From Gigaspora rosea (Eukaryota; Glomeromycota; Glomeromycetes; Diversisporales; Gigasporaceae), in assembly GCA_003550325.1 (NCBI GenBank), contig QKWP01000818.1:102304-166303 (forward strand): DNA of 64,000 bases, given 5' to 3'. The position numbers and the translations under genes were made by a program. The notes beneath the pieces are model-generated. The model had not been told where the DNA came from, made no database searches, and worked only from the letters and a program-made list of their open reading frames with translations. Below, piece by piece: positions 35,201-45,714 of the stretch. Within the stretch, counting starts at the first letter, position 1, and the number at the start of each line of letters is the position of its first letter.

Positions 35201-36540
35201 ATGCAACCCTTTTCGCAAAAATACTTTGATTTCGCTTGCTATTTTCTCAATTATATTCCTACTAACAAGGAATATAATAATCTAATTAAAACTCTTAAAT
35301 CTGCTATTAATCAACTCCAATTTGGGTCACCTTTAAACTCTCAACAAATCGATATTTTATTTAAATATTCTAAATTCTCTGACTTCACTTGGGGAAACGG
35401 CAAATCATATTCAACATCCAAAGACCTTTGGGATAACGGACGAGTTATTGACCAAGAATTCCAAACCCCTTCCCATCAAACTATTCACTATTTAGAATTT
35501 CCAACTCCAGATAATCCTCAAGATGTTATTTATCCAACTGCTACTATTCCACAACCAAAATCTCTACTTTGACGTACTTATACTCCCTACCAGTATACTA
35601 ATTTGAAACTCTACGAAGAAGAATTACATAATAACATTAAATCAACTAACGGCATAAATGATCTATTTAAATATTGCCAACTTCACAGCTTTTTTACATA
35701 CTTCGATTAAACCTCTTTATGAATATTGACCAATACAAGCAACGAATAACTAATCATAATTTCTTACACGAGACTAATCGAGCCATAAGTAGAAGAAGAT
35801 ATAAAGAAAGACCTGTTCCTAGCTATTCTGCTTGTCATCCCACCAACGAATATTATATCACCGAAGAATTTTATAGATTTTGGAATTGGTTTCATCCTAC
35901 TTATAAGACTGAAAACCTTTCTGCAACTATTTTAATGATGCATTTCGATTACCTTTTAGTGCAGATTTAACACCATATATCTCTCAATTAATAACTACTA
36001 TCTGTTATCAAAACAACCAACCTTCACAAGAATTTGATTTGATCGTACCAGAAGTAATTGAAAGGTGGCAACAAACTTGTGGATTTCTTGATTCTCCGGC
36101 ACCAACAGAAATATTAGAAGCTAATAACTCAAAAAATTCAGAAAATTCTGACAGAGCTATTAACCTTGGTAACCATTCTGAAGCAAACTCTGAAAAAAAC
36201 TTTGAAGAGAACACTACATCCTCTCAACCTTCTAATTTATCTATACCCACTATAAATAACCAAATTGAACAAAATCATAATCAAATAAGATGAAGCCTAT
36301 ATAATACTCAACAAATCCTTAGTCAAATAAAGGAAACTATCAAAAATAACGACTATATCCTCATCACAGAAGAATCTAGCTCATCCACTTCCAATAATCA
36401 TAATAACTATCAAACCACTCCTGACCATTTAACTGATACCGACAATTTCCAATCTTCTAATATTAACTATTCAACTATCAATAAACCCCAAATTAATAAC
36501 TACTTTGACGATAATATTTTCTCTAGTCTTGTTAGTTAAT
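35201..36540 (+). pseudogene. Gypsy extra 5' ORF (before gag), unknown function
   Basis: Coding-like frames run from ATG 35201 (MQPFSQKYFDFACYFLNYIP) to a TAA near 36537, 15 bp before gag and in the gag frame. They break at a TGA (35570), stops near 35708 with a frameshift, and another shift near 35950. Segments include ISRRRYKERPVPSYSACHP and DLIVPEVIERWQQTCGFLD; the last third is Ser/Asn/Gln-rich and probably disordered. Standard Gypsy elements lack an ORF here. Function is unknown; it could be a separate protein or an N-terminal extension of gag read through the TAA. Confidence 0.65.
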
Positions 36541-36554
36541 TAGGAAATTTAATC

Positions 36555-38175
36555 ATGTCTCAAAGTGGTAGGAACAACAATAGACGAACCGACCAGAATG
36601 AAGATCTGCTTTATTTTAATGAGGAAGATGATAGAATGACTAATTTATATATAAATGACAATTTACAAAGAGGTGCAGAAAATAGACAAGTACCTATTAG
36701 ACCAAGTAATAATAATGAAAAACGTCAAGATGAAGAAGGAGATGATAATGAGAAAGATGAATTTAGTCCTGAGGATGCCTTAAAAAGCATTTTAAAAGGA
36801 TTAAAAGAAATTGTTAAAAATAATGCTGAAAGACCAACTATATCTACCAATCCAAAGGAATATAAAATGATTGATTTTCCTACTTTCTCTGGTAACCAAG
36901 ATGAAGACCTGGTTGAATGGGTTAAAGCTTTTACTTGAGCATGTGTTGGTAATAATATCTCTGAAAACAGACATCTCGCTATAGTCCCTAACTTCTTTAA
37001 AAGAAATGTCCTATTCTGGTATAATCAAAATCGGTTTAACTTTACTTACTGGAGCAATGATACCAATACAAACCACTCCTTCGTCCACCTTTTCTCTAAG
37101 AAGTTTAGAGATCTATTTAAAGTATCCCAATAGCATTATACTTTAAGGAGTAGAAAGCAAAAACCAGGAGAAACTGTGGATACTTACAACTCTGCTCTCG
37201 AAGAGTTGTGGCGTAGAGTTGATCCGGATAATAACTACCCTGAGGTAGACAAAATACGACAATTTGTGGATGAATTGAAACAAGAATTTCAAATACTTGT
37301 ACAATCAGAAAACCTAATAACTATTAGTCAAGCAGTAAACAAAGCCAAAGCTATCGAAGTAGCTTACTCCAAAGGAAGTTCTTTATTAGCTTACTCCTTA
37401 TTACCTACTACCTACCAACCACAATTCTTTGGAGAATATACTGGTTTGAACCAATCCATCATACCTACTCAACCTCAATATAGTCTACATAATGACTTAA
37501 TGGAAGCAGTCCAATATGTTACTAGGACCATGCAAAATCACAACCAAAGTCAAAACTCCCAACCACTACAAAACAATTCATTTCAAAATAATAATAATAA
37601 CAATTATAGAAATAATAATAATAGCTACAGAAATAACAATAACAACAATTACAAACCACTACAACAAAGAAATAACAATTGTTTGAGATGTAATCGGCCT
37701 GGTCACTTCACCGCTAACTGTTCTGTACCAACTGTCAACAGATTGGACATGGTACTCGAAATTGCCGTTTTAATCAAAATTGGAGAAATAACAACAATAA
37801 CAATTATAACAACAATAATTACAACCGAAATAACAACTGTAATAATAATAATAACCAAAGAAACAATAACAATTATAATAATAATAATTTCAATAATAAC
37901 AATAACAATCTCCCTCCCAACAATAATAATCAAAACTATAATAATAATAACAATAACCAAAACCAAAACAATAACAATAATTATAATAATAATAATAATG
38001 ATAACAACCAACAAAGACAACATTTAAACTAGAAATAGCATCTCCAAAGGGTGAGCATGCTAAAGTCCGAAAACCCTCAATTGATAATAACAATAAAGAC
38101 ATTTATTCATTCTTAATAGATGAAATTGATTTATTACTCAACCAAGAAAATAACAAAACTTATACAAATAACAAA
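36555..38175 (+). pseudogene. Gypsy gag (capsid/nucleocapsid), broken
   Basis: Starts MSQSGRNNNRR; an acidic linker precedes the capsid-like block (MIDFPTFSGNQDEDLVEWVKAF near 36870; TLRSRKQKPGETVDTYNSAL near 37140). Two CCHC knuckles follow: CLRCNRPGHFTANC near 37680 and CTNCQQIGHGTRNC near 37725, the second in the next frame, so a one-base shift lies between them. An Asn-rich tract (AAT/AAC codons, 37780-38020) and a short tail LEIASPKGEHAKVRKPS lead to the transposon at 38181. In-frame stops are at 36936 (TGA) and about 37131 (TAG). The protein would package element RNA. Confidence 0.87.
37565..38020 (+). repeat. AAT/AAC trinucleotide-rich (poly-Asn) tract in gag
   Basis: Runs of AAT and AAC codons surround the zinc knuckles and fill 37780-38020. 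Read in other frames or on the other strand they give long Ile/Thr or Val/Ile ORFs, which are artefacts. Confidence 0.85.
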
Positions 38176-38671
38176 AATATCCCTTAGTTTGTACTACTTC
38201 GCAGGCAAATTTGCCTGTATAATTACTATAAATATACCTCTGATCTATTTTTTTAATCATTTAAAATATTTAAATAAAATTTGATATTATAATTTTTAAT
38301 AACAAGGATTATATTTTTGAATTATTTAAATTTATATTATAAGACAAAAAGTTTATGTTGCTTATAAGCTGAAAATATTAAATTTTAAAGAAATTTTTTA
38401 ACCAAAAAAATATTTTACAATATCTTGGCGAATTCTTTAAATATTGGTTTTAAAAATATAGTTTCTAATACAATATTGTAGTTTATATAAAGGGTGACAA
38501 CTTTCATTATTTGACTTTATATGATTTACTTGTAAAAATTAAGACTTGTATTAGAAGTGAAAATTTTTTTATAGACAGGAACATATAAAATTTGAGAAAA
38601 ACTAAAGAAAAATTTCTATAGTAAAAGTTCCAAAACAAAAACTTTAAACTTTTATTACACCAAAGTTTTTT

Positions 38672-39366
38672 TTTTTTTTTTTTTACGTTTAGACTGTAGC
38701 CTTGCTCGGCTTATTGGGCCACTTTATTAATTAATGGTTGTGTACAAAGACGAGGGTACAACTAGCCACACATGCACTTTTAGTGCCTAATTTAAGTAGT
38801 CCGCCCGCAGGTTCTACACTAGTTGCTATATTTGCAACCTGCTACGGGTATTGCCTATTCAAAATACTCTGATCTAAATATACGAATCCACCAATTAACT
38901 TACACAAACAGCCATAGAGCTAATTTACCCCGCAGGCATCCAGTACTAGTCGAGCAACTTCGTCCCATTTTGTCGTTTTATTCCCCTGGATTTTCGGTAC
39001 TACATGGTCCGATATTTGAATCACGAAGTATGTCCCTTGCCCTTGTAAGGTTCGTTCAGATCCTAGCGCCGACCTTATTTATGGTAGCACTGTCAGAGAT
39101 CCTAATCTACCTCCTTACTCATGTCTTCCCAGACGGGTTTCTGTTTTTCTGGTTCCTTGGATTTTTCAGTGTAACAAACACTTATTGCGCCCGAGAGCTT
39201 CCATTCAAGATGGCGGAACCAAGGTTACAGGTTTTTCACCCAACTGATGTTAAGTCACAGTTACTGTAACACAGGTCTAATTTTCGTTATCATCGCCAGT
39301 GGGATTTGAACTGTCAACCTGCCACTTGGGGTGACAACCTGGCCACTTTTCTAGATCGCCACACCC
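38672..39366 (-). mobile_element. tRNA-derived SINE nested in the transposon, 19-bp TSD
   Basis: The insertion is bounded by the direct repeat TATTACACCAAAGTTTTTT (about 38653-38671 and 39367-39385), the long duplication expected of LINE-driven retroposition. Its minus-strand 3' end is a poly(A) (about 20 T at 38670-38684 on +). The minus-strand 5' end starts GGGTGTGGCGATCTAG and has a clear RNA polymerase III box B, AGTTCAAATCC, at 39302-39312; box A is weaker (TGGCGATCTAG). The body is about 690 bp, unusually long for a SINE and much richer in G+C than its host element. The 148-codon + strand frame at 38823-39269 is antisense and probably not a gene. Confidence 0.85.
39302..39312 (-). promoter_or_regulatory. 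Pol III box B in the SINE
   Basis: Minus strand AGTTCAAATCC against the consensus GGTTCGANTCC; followed by CACTGGCGATGA, as in a tRNA T-arm and acceptor region. About 60 nt from the SINE 5' end, the normal distance. Confidence 0.75.
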
Positions 39367-39554
39367 TATTACACCAAAGTTTTTTAATAATTTTAAAAAA
39401 ATTTTATAATAAAGTTGATAAAACAGAACTAATATTATATTTTTTACTTAGAAAGTATATAGCTAAAATTAATATTTAAGGTTTTATTTAAAAAATTTAA
39501 AATTTTATAATTTTCGCAGGCAAATATACCTGCATAACAAATTAAGGGATAGAT

Positions 39555-40420
39555 AATAAATTTTATAATCTCTGGACAGATTATAATGAAACTATAAAAA
39601 TATTGGAAATGAATTCGAATGAAATTGACTTTTATCTCGAAAATAACAATCAAAAAAATCAAGTTAAAGATGCATTATTTACTACCGCTAAAGTTTTGAA
39701 AAAAGAAATTAATATTTTTATTGATACTAGTTCAAAAGAATGTGTGGTTACTAAACGCTTTCTTGATAAAATGGGTCGAAATATTGATGAACCAAGTAAT
39801 GTCAGGGTTGTAGATATTACAGGTCATAAATCTGTTCCTTTAGGCCGAGTTAAGAATATTCCTATCCAACTTGGTACCAAAATTACATTAGTTGATAGGC
39901 TAGTAACAGAATCCAAAGAATATAATGTAGTCTTAGAAAATGAATATTTAGATAAAGTCCATGCTATTATTGACTATTATGGAGAATTTATAAGTATTGG
40001 AATTGCAAACCAAATAAAATATGTTCCAATCTCTTGTAAACAACAAATTACAGACCCTGATACAGTATATCCAATTAATTTTAAAGATTATTATTCTAAC
40101 CAGGAATTAGAGTTAGAATTAGAAGAAAACAATAATCCTGTCGAGCCTATATATATTACAATCCAGATTGGAAATACTTTTTCTCAGCTTGACGAACAAA
40201 TAGTTGCTAATATAAAAATTGAAAATATTAATAATCCTTTAAGTCCTCCTCCAGACGAAATATTCAAGCTAATACAACCAGAAATCAAAGAAATAAAAGA
40301 TAAAAAGAAAGAAGAACAGAAAATTTCTATCTCCATTACTGAAGATAAATCAATCTTTATTGGACATAATCTCAATGAACAACAAAAAGAAGATATAACT
40401 CAATTATTACTAGAAAATTC
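39555..40420 (+). pseudogene. Gypsy aspartic protease region
   Basis: The frame continues from the gag tail across the inserted transposon. INIFIDTSSKECVVTKRFL near 39712 holds the catalytic D-T-S triad of retropepsin-type proteases, with GHKSVPLGRVKNIPIQLG and the hydrophobic NVVLENEYLDKVHAIIDY following as in Gypsy proteases. It would cleave the polyprotein. This section (39603-40592) is one uninterrupted frame, so it is the best preserved part of pol. Confidence 0.85.
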
Positions 40421-41107
40421 AAATATATTCGCTACAAAATTTCCTGAACTTAGAAAAACTAATGTTGTATATCATAGTATAAATACTAGTAATTCATATC
40501 CTATTAAACAAAGGGCATATAGAGCCTCCCCTGTTGAACAAGACCACATCCAAAAAGAAATTGAAATAATGGAAAAAGATGGTATAATTTGAAAATCAGA
40601 AAGCCCTTGGAGTTCCCCGGTTGTTCTAGTCAAAAAGAAAAATAGAAAACTACGATTTTGTATTAATTTTAGAAAGTTAAATAGTACAACCAAAAAGGAC
40701 ACTTACCCTTTATCAAGGATTAATAAAATGTTAGATAATCTTGGAAATGCTAAATAGTTTACTTTTCTTGATTTAATCTCTGGATATTGGCAAGTAGAAG
40801 TAAAAGAAGAAGACAAAGAAAAGACTGCTTTTATAACAAAATTTGGTCTTTATGAGTTCAATGTAATGACATTTGGACTCTGTAATCCCCCTTCTACATT
40901 TCAAAGGCTCATGGATATTGTTCTATAACCAGTATTATAGAAGAAAGCTATGGTATATATCAATGACGTTAATATTTATTCTGAAACATTTGAACAACAT
41001 ATAAAAGATATCCAGGAAGTATTCAATCTTATTAAGGATGCCAACCTTAGAATAAACCCAAAAAAATGCCATTTCTGTACCAATGAAATGCAATTTCTTG
41101 GCCATAT
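40421..41107 (+). pseudogene. Gypsy reverse transcriptase, N-terminal two thirds
   Basis: Recognisable in order: [56 protein letters not shown] (catalytic Asp), [16 protein letters not shown], then the active-site box. The box reads YINDVNI instead of Y-x-D-D: the first Asp is Asn (codon 40962-40964). Stops interrupt at 40590 (TGA), about 40756 (TAG), 40926 (TAA) and 40938 (TAG). The domain ends at FLGH, where the MITE at 41108 enters. Confidence 0.92.
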
Positions 41108-41447
41108 GGAGTGTCTTCAATTAAAAGGGCCCATTTTTACATATATTTTATTTTGAGATATTTGAGTTTAATTATTTGTTTTGATTTTCGGACTGATCCG
41201 GGATCAATCAAATTTCACGATATTGATTGGTTAAAGACGGCAGGTGACTATCGGGTAAACTCGTGACGTGTTGGCTCTACGCAGCCTCATGTAATTTTTC
41301 TTTTTACATTATCTTGATTTTTTATTATGTAATTCGACTTTCATTTATAATTAAAAAAAGTCAATCATGTCAAAATTTATATGAATTTAACGAAAACTCA
41401 TTTTTCAAAAAAATGTAAAAATGGGCCCTTTTAATTGAAGACACCCC
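41108..41447. mobile_element. 340-bp MITE family G, copy 2, inside Gypsy RT
   Basis: Same length, ends and orientation as 10211-10550 (GGAGTGTCTTCAATTAAAAG ... CTTTTAATTGAAGACACCCC), with only about three base differences noticed. Flanks are CCATAT / ATATAG; with one TA (or ATAT) removed the RT frame rejoins as FLGH-IVGIEGIKPDP. The element therefore arrived after the Gypsy copy. Confidence 0.95.
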
Positions 41448-42111
41448 ATATAGTCGGAATTGAAGGAATTAAACCTGATCCTCAAAAGGTTAATAAACTC
41501 GATAAACTTTCATTTCCGAAAAATATCTTGCAACTTAGAGCCTTCCTAGGCTTAGCATCATACTATCGTCAGTTTATAGAAGGATTTTCTAAAAAAGCTG
41601 GACCTTTACTCAAGTTACTTAGAAAAGATGAAGAATTTAAATGTGATAAGTATTTGATTGGCTTAAACAATATTTGACTCAATCACCTATTCTACAATAC
41701 TCTGATTACTCTGAACCTTTTATTCTATTCACTAATGCTTCTTATCAAGGACTTGGTGCAGTCCTATCCTATATTAAAAATGGTCGAGAGCATGTAATTG
41801 CTTACACCAGTCGAACTTTAACTCCTGCTGAACAAAACTATAGTACCGTCAAACTTGAGTGTTTGGCATTTATTTGGGCTGTGAAATACTTTCGTCACTA
41901 TATTTATGGAACGAGATTTACTCTAATTACCGATCACAAAGCTTTACAATGGTTACTTAATTCATGTACAATCAATGATAACAAAAGGATTACAAGATGG
42001 AGATTAACCCTACAAGAATATCAGTTTGATATCAAATATCGAGCTGGTAGCCAGAACAAAAATGCTGATTTTCTCTCACGTCTATCTGAATATTTAAAAG
42101 ACAATGGATGA
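41448..42111 (+). pseudogene. Gypsy RT C-terminus and RNase H
   Basis: GIKPDPQKVNKLDKL and LRAFLGLASYYRQFIEGFS are the RT thumb/connection; a frameshift lies near 41665. RNase H follows: ILFTNASYQGLGAVLSY (41725 on), where the first catalytic Asp of the usual T-D-A-S is Asn (codon 41734-41736), then KLECLAFIWAVKYFRHYIYG, FTLITDHKALQWLL (TDH kept) and KNADFLSRL. The domain is otherwise one frame of 145 codons. Confidence 0.92.
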
Positions 42112-43414
42112 AAAACAATATAATCAGCTATACCAATACCTCTCCACTCTACAATTTGACATGAATGCCACTAAACAGCAAAAATCTCAAATCCAAAAAG
42201 AAGCTAAAAACTATTTTATCGAAAATAATAAATTATATCGACGAAGCAAAAAAAATCCCCAAAAAGTAATCAAACATGATCAAAAACCTCATCCTATATA
42301 CATTACATGACGAACAAGAAGTACATTTAGAAATTAGTACTACTTATAACAAGATAAAAGAATGATACTTTTGGCCTACTATGTATAATGATATTAAGGA
42401 GTACATTCAAACATGTGATATTTGCCAACATAGAGGAAATGAAGTACAACGACAAAATCTACAATTTCTAGAAGTGAAATATCCATTCCATAGAGTTGGA
42501 ATTGATATTAAAGAACCTTTACCACCTACCAAACAAGGCAACAGATATATAATTGTTGCAATGAATTATTTAACAAAATGGCCTGAAGCAAGAGCCGTAG
42601 CAGATATAAAAGCTACAACAGTAGCTAAATTTATTTATGAAGATATTGTTTGTTGACATAGGACCCCTACAATATTACTCTCTGACCGAGGATCCAATTT
42701 TATGAGTGAAGTAATAAAAGAATTGTGCCAAAATCTTCAAATAAAGCATTATAAATCATCAGTATACAGACCCCAAATGAATGGAATGATCGAACATTTT
42801 AATAGAACTATTGGTGAAGCTCTCGCTAAAATTACAAGTTATAAATACAAAGAATGAGATGAAATTCTACCTTCAGTATTATTAGCTTATAGAACCATGA
42901 AACATGGTACTACTAAGTTCACTCCATTTTCTTTTATTTATGGATATGAAGCCAAATTACCAATAGAAACAATAGTAGAATCTTACTATGAAGAAGATTT
43001 ACTATTCTATGAAGCTTTATTAAAAAGAACCTTTGAAATAGAAGATGTTTTAATTAAACAACAAAATGAAGCTCTAGAAAATATACAAGCGGCACAACAA
43101 AATCAACAAAAACATCATAACAAACATATCAAACATAATAAATTAAAAATTGGTGACAAGGTTCTAGTTGCCAAATCATTTCTTAAAAATATTTTTCTGC
43201 TAAATTAAAAGAACAATTTATGGAACCATATATAATCCATAGTATATTAGATTTTGAAGTTTACAAACTACAAACTTTGGATGGCAAAAAAGTAAAAGAC
43301 CCAGTTCATGGTGATAGACTAAAATTGTACCATGACAGGAAAATTAAAGATCTTCCAGTGCCTCAGATCATTATCACACAAGACCTTAATACAAGTAGTC
43401 GATCGCACAACTAA
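42104..43414 (+). pseudogene. Gypsy integrase, broken but DDE kept
   Basis: The N-terminal HHCC region is damaged by a frameshift near 42295, but the CDIC pair remains near 42413. The catalytic core keeps all three acidic residues: VGIDIKEPLP (about 42498), LLSDRGSNF (about 42677) and NGMIEHFNRT (about 42780). Stops are at 42364, 42654 and 42857 (all TGA). After a frameshift near 43205 the C-terminus reads EPYIIHSILDFEVYKL and HGDRLKLYHDR, the usual end of a chromodomain-less Gypsy integrase. Confidence 0.92.
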
Positions 43415-43599
43415 AAATTTTTATAAATATACCCTTTGTTCTAAAATTCTCTTTACATTCTTCAAACCCTAAAAATCATTTTATAACATTATTCTTTATA
43501 GACGTAATAGAATTAAAAGATTTAATTTTAACAAATTTTTCTATAGAATCAATTACGGGATTCTATAATTTCTAAACGAATAGAGAAGAAAATCTTTTG

Positions 43600-44330
43600 A
43601 AAACATCGAATTAAAATTAACAAAAAAAAATATTATCTTCGTCAATAATAATAACCAGTCTACTGAAGATTTTAGAGAATTCTTAGAAAACCTTCTTGGT
43701 ATACCTTTAGAAGATGAATCCATATTTCCTACTTTCAATGAAAATATTGAAGTCTTATCTGAACTAAATTGTAAAGGATTATTTGAAAATATCGACATGA
43801 TAAATGCCCAAGAAGCTTTAATTGAAGTCAATGAAATAAATACAACTTATCCTAATGAAGATAATTCTATTGTTCAGAATAACGAAACAAACTTAATTAA
43901 TAAAGATAGACCAAAAATTGCCAAAATAACAAGAGATTTGAGTCAAAATTCTGAAACGAATAACATATTCATCACATCTTTCTCTGGCAATAATGAAACA
44001 ATTATCTTCAATGAAATTACAAGAACTATTGAAAGATTAGGAAAATTAAATTAAAAAGAATTTTTAAACTCGAAGCTGCTTACTATCTAGGCAAACTTTT
44101 TGACGAATATAGAGACCAAGAACAAACAATAAGAAATTTTAAAAGAATGCTTTTAGAAAAATTCAGAAGAAACAAAACAGACCGTATAAAAATCTGGACA
44201 AACTGAACGTATAAATTATTCTAGAAATATGGTCTTAACAAATTATATAATTCATCAGAAATTTATATTACTAATGTCGAAAAATTATTACCAACACAAT
44301 TTGAACAATTATTACAATGAAGTCTCATAT
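43600..44330 (+). pseudogene. Gypsy extra 3' ORF, unknown function
   Basis: After pol, one frame is open from about 43628 (IIFVNNNNQSTEDFREF) to the stop at 44054, then a frame shift leads into KRIFKLEAAYYLGKLFDEYR and MLLEKFRRNKTDRIKIW up to about 44310. Composition is acidic/Asn-rich then basic and helical. It is not an env: no signal peptide or transmembrane segment is visible. No family recognised. Elements of this type may use it for regulation or RNA handling, but that is guesswork. Confidence 0.6.
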
Positions 44331-44548
44331 AAAAGAAAATTTTGGGTGAAAGTGAAGGTGTATGCAATGCGACATACAGCCCATAATATATTAACAAAGA
44401 TCAAACCACGTTGCCAAAAATGACAATTTGATTGGTCAAAATTCTATACTATATATATATATATATTTCATTTATTATTAATTTATAAATAACTATCATT
44501 TTTATTTACTTATAGCTAACCTCTTAAATTTTGTGGAGCAAAATTTTT

Positions 44549-44562
44549 GAAAAAGGGAATAG
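44549..44562 (+). other. Polypurine tract before the 3' LTR
   Basis: GAAAAAGGGAATAG immediately precedes the 3' LTR, the position of the plus-strand primer in reverse transcription. Confidence 0.75.
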
Positions 44563-45251
44563 TGTTATATTTGTATAATTTTAGTATTATTTTAAAATAT
44601 TAGTATTAGGAAAGTATCATAGAAATATTAAGAATAGTATAAATTTTATCGAAGTAATCAAATCTATAGTATTAGTTTTATTAGGAAAACTTTTCACCAT
44701 TCTCAAAAAGAAGTTATTTTCATTAATAACTCGTTATCATAACTCGTTATCATAACTTATTATTATAACTCATTATTATAGCTCGTTATCATATCTCGTT
44801 ATTATAACTCGTTATTATATCTCATTATTATATCTCATTATTATATCTCATTATAGAGAAAATCCTAAGTTTTTACAGATATATAAACCCTGCCTTTTCT
44901 CCCAAGACAGAGCAAGTTCTGTCCTTTAATTCTTTTTCTATAAAAAATATTTGTACTTAAAAATCTATATTTAATAAACTAATATTATCCTATAAAATAT
45001 AAAGCCATCGCCTTTATATTCTTTGATCCTTTATCCATTGTATAAAGGACCTTTATTTTCTTGGTTGTTTATTTATTTGGTTGAATTATTATCCTCTTTT
45101 ATTCCTTGTCAACATATTATCTTCTTTAGTATTGTTAGCCTTGGATTTATTTTTTTCTATTATTAACTTCTTTGATATTGTATACATTTCTTACCCTCTT
45201 ACATGTTAAGTCAAGTGATATAGTTTCTTGCCTAAAAGTTACTATATTACA
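44563..45251 (+). repeat. 3' LTR of the Gypsy element
   Basis: 689 bp, same ends and internal order as the 5' LTR, including the ATAACTCGTTATT array at 44727-44850. Differences are few, so insertion is fairly recent despite the many stops inside. Confidence 0.93.
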
Positions 45252-45700
45252 CTATAATTGTACGTTGTTCATTGATTCTGCCAATTTAGACTAGACATTG
45301 TTTTAAATTCAAGAATAATGTATATAAATATAATCTTCGCAAACTAATCAAACACTTCATTTTTATACATGTAATATTTATATAAAAGAATAAAATTAAA
45401 TAAAAACAAATCATTAAATGCTTTATTGATTGCTAAATACTCAATGTCGAAAAAATTAGATGATATTCTTTTTATTTAGAAAATAAATTATACTGATATG
45501 CATTTCACAGATTTATTTAAAAATTATTGTGTTAAATTATTTCTCTTACATGAGCATGATTTAATGTTGCAATTAATATTGATTATAAAAGTAATATTAA
45601 TAGCATACACAATCGAAAAAATCCTAATTAAATGTTATTTTACCCATGTTAGTAAATTAAAAACATATTCTATACTTTATGCCATATAATCAACACGGAT
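45252..45700. other. AT-rich DNA, no gene seen
   Basis: The 63-codon frame at 45498-45689 has no recognisable motif and AT-driven composition. Confidence 0.5.
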
Positions 45701-45714
45701 ATTATCTCTACTAA

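Larger units (their letters stand above)
38181..39548. mobile_element. Non-autonomous DNA transposon inside Gypsy gag-pol
   Basis: TIRs CCCTTAGTTTGT (38181-) and ACAAATTAAGGG (-39548), with a nearby CAGGCAAAT..CCTG palindromic block at each end (38200-38219, 39516-39535). It is flanked by AT on both sides. Joining the flanks with one AT keeps the gag-pol frame open (...TNNKNIDNKFYNLW). Without its SINE insertion the element is about 670 bp and AT-rich, without ORF. The superfamily is not determined. Confidence 0.82.
33909..45251 (+). mobile_element. Gypsy-type LTR retrotransposon, full length but dead
   Basis: Two LTRs (33909-34599 and 44563-45251) begin TGTTATATTTG and end CTATATTRCA. They flank, in Gypsy order: an extra 5' ORF, gag with CCHC knuckles, protease, RT, RNase H, integrase and an extra 3' ORF. 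CTAT is present on both sides (33905-33908, 45252-45255), the likely target duplication. The 11.3 kb include a 1368-bp DNA transposon with a nested SINE (38181-39548) and a 340-bp MITE (41108-41447), so the original was about 9.6 kb. All ORFs carry stops or frameshifts, yet the LTRs remain very similar. Confidence 0.95.

Noticed and set aside
37703-38102. Minus-strand Val/Ile-rich ORFs resembling membrane proteins
   Set aside because: They are the complement of the AAT/AAC (poly-Asn) tract in gag.
38823-39269. 148-codon + strand ORF
   Set aside because: Lies wholly inside the SINE, antisense to its Pol III transcript, with no domain; open by chance in GC-richer DNA.
33909-45251. Reassignment of TGA to Trp in the Gypsy ORFs
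   Set aside because: Several TGA codons sit where Arg is expected, and TAA/TAG and frameshifts also occur; transition-driven decay explains them better.
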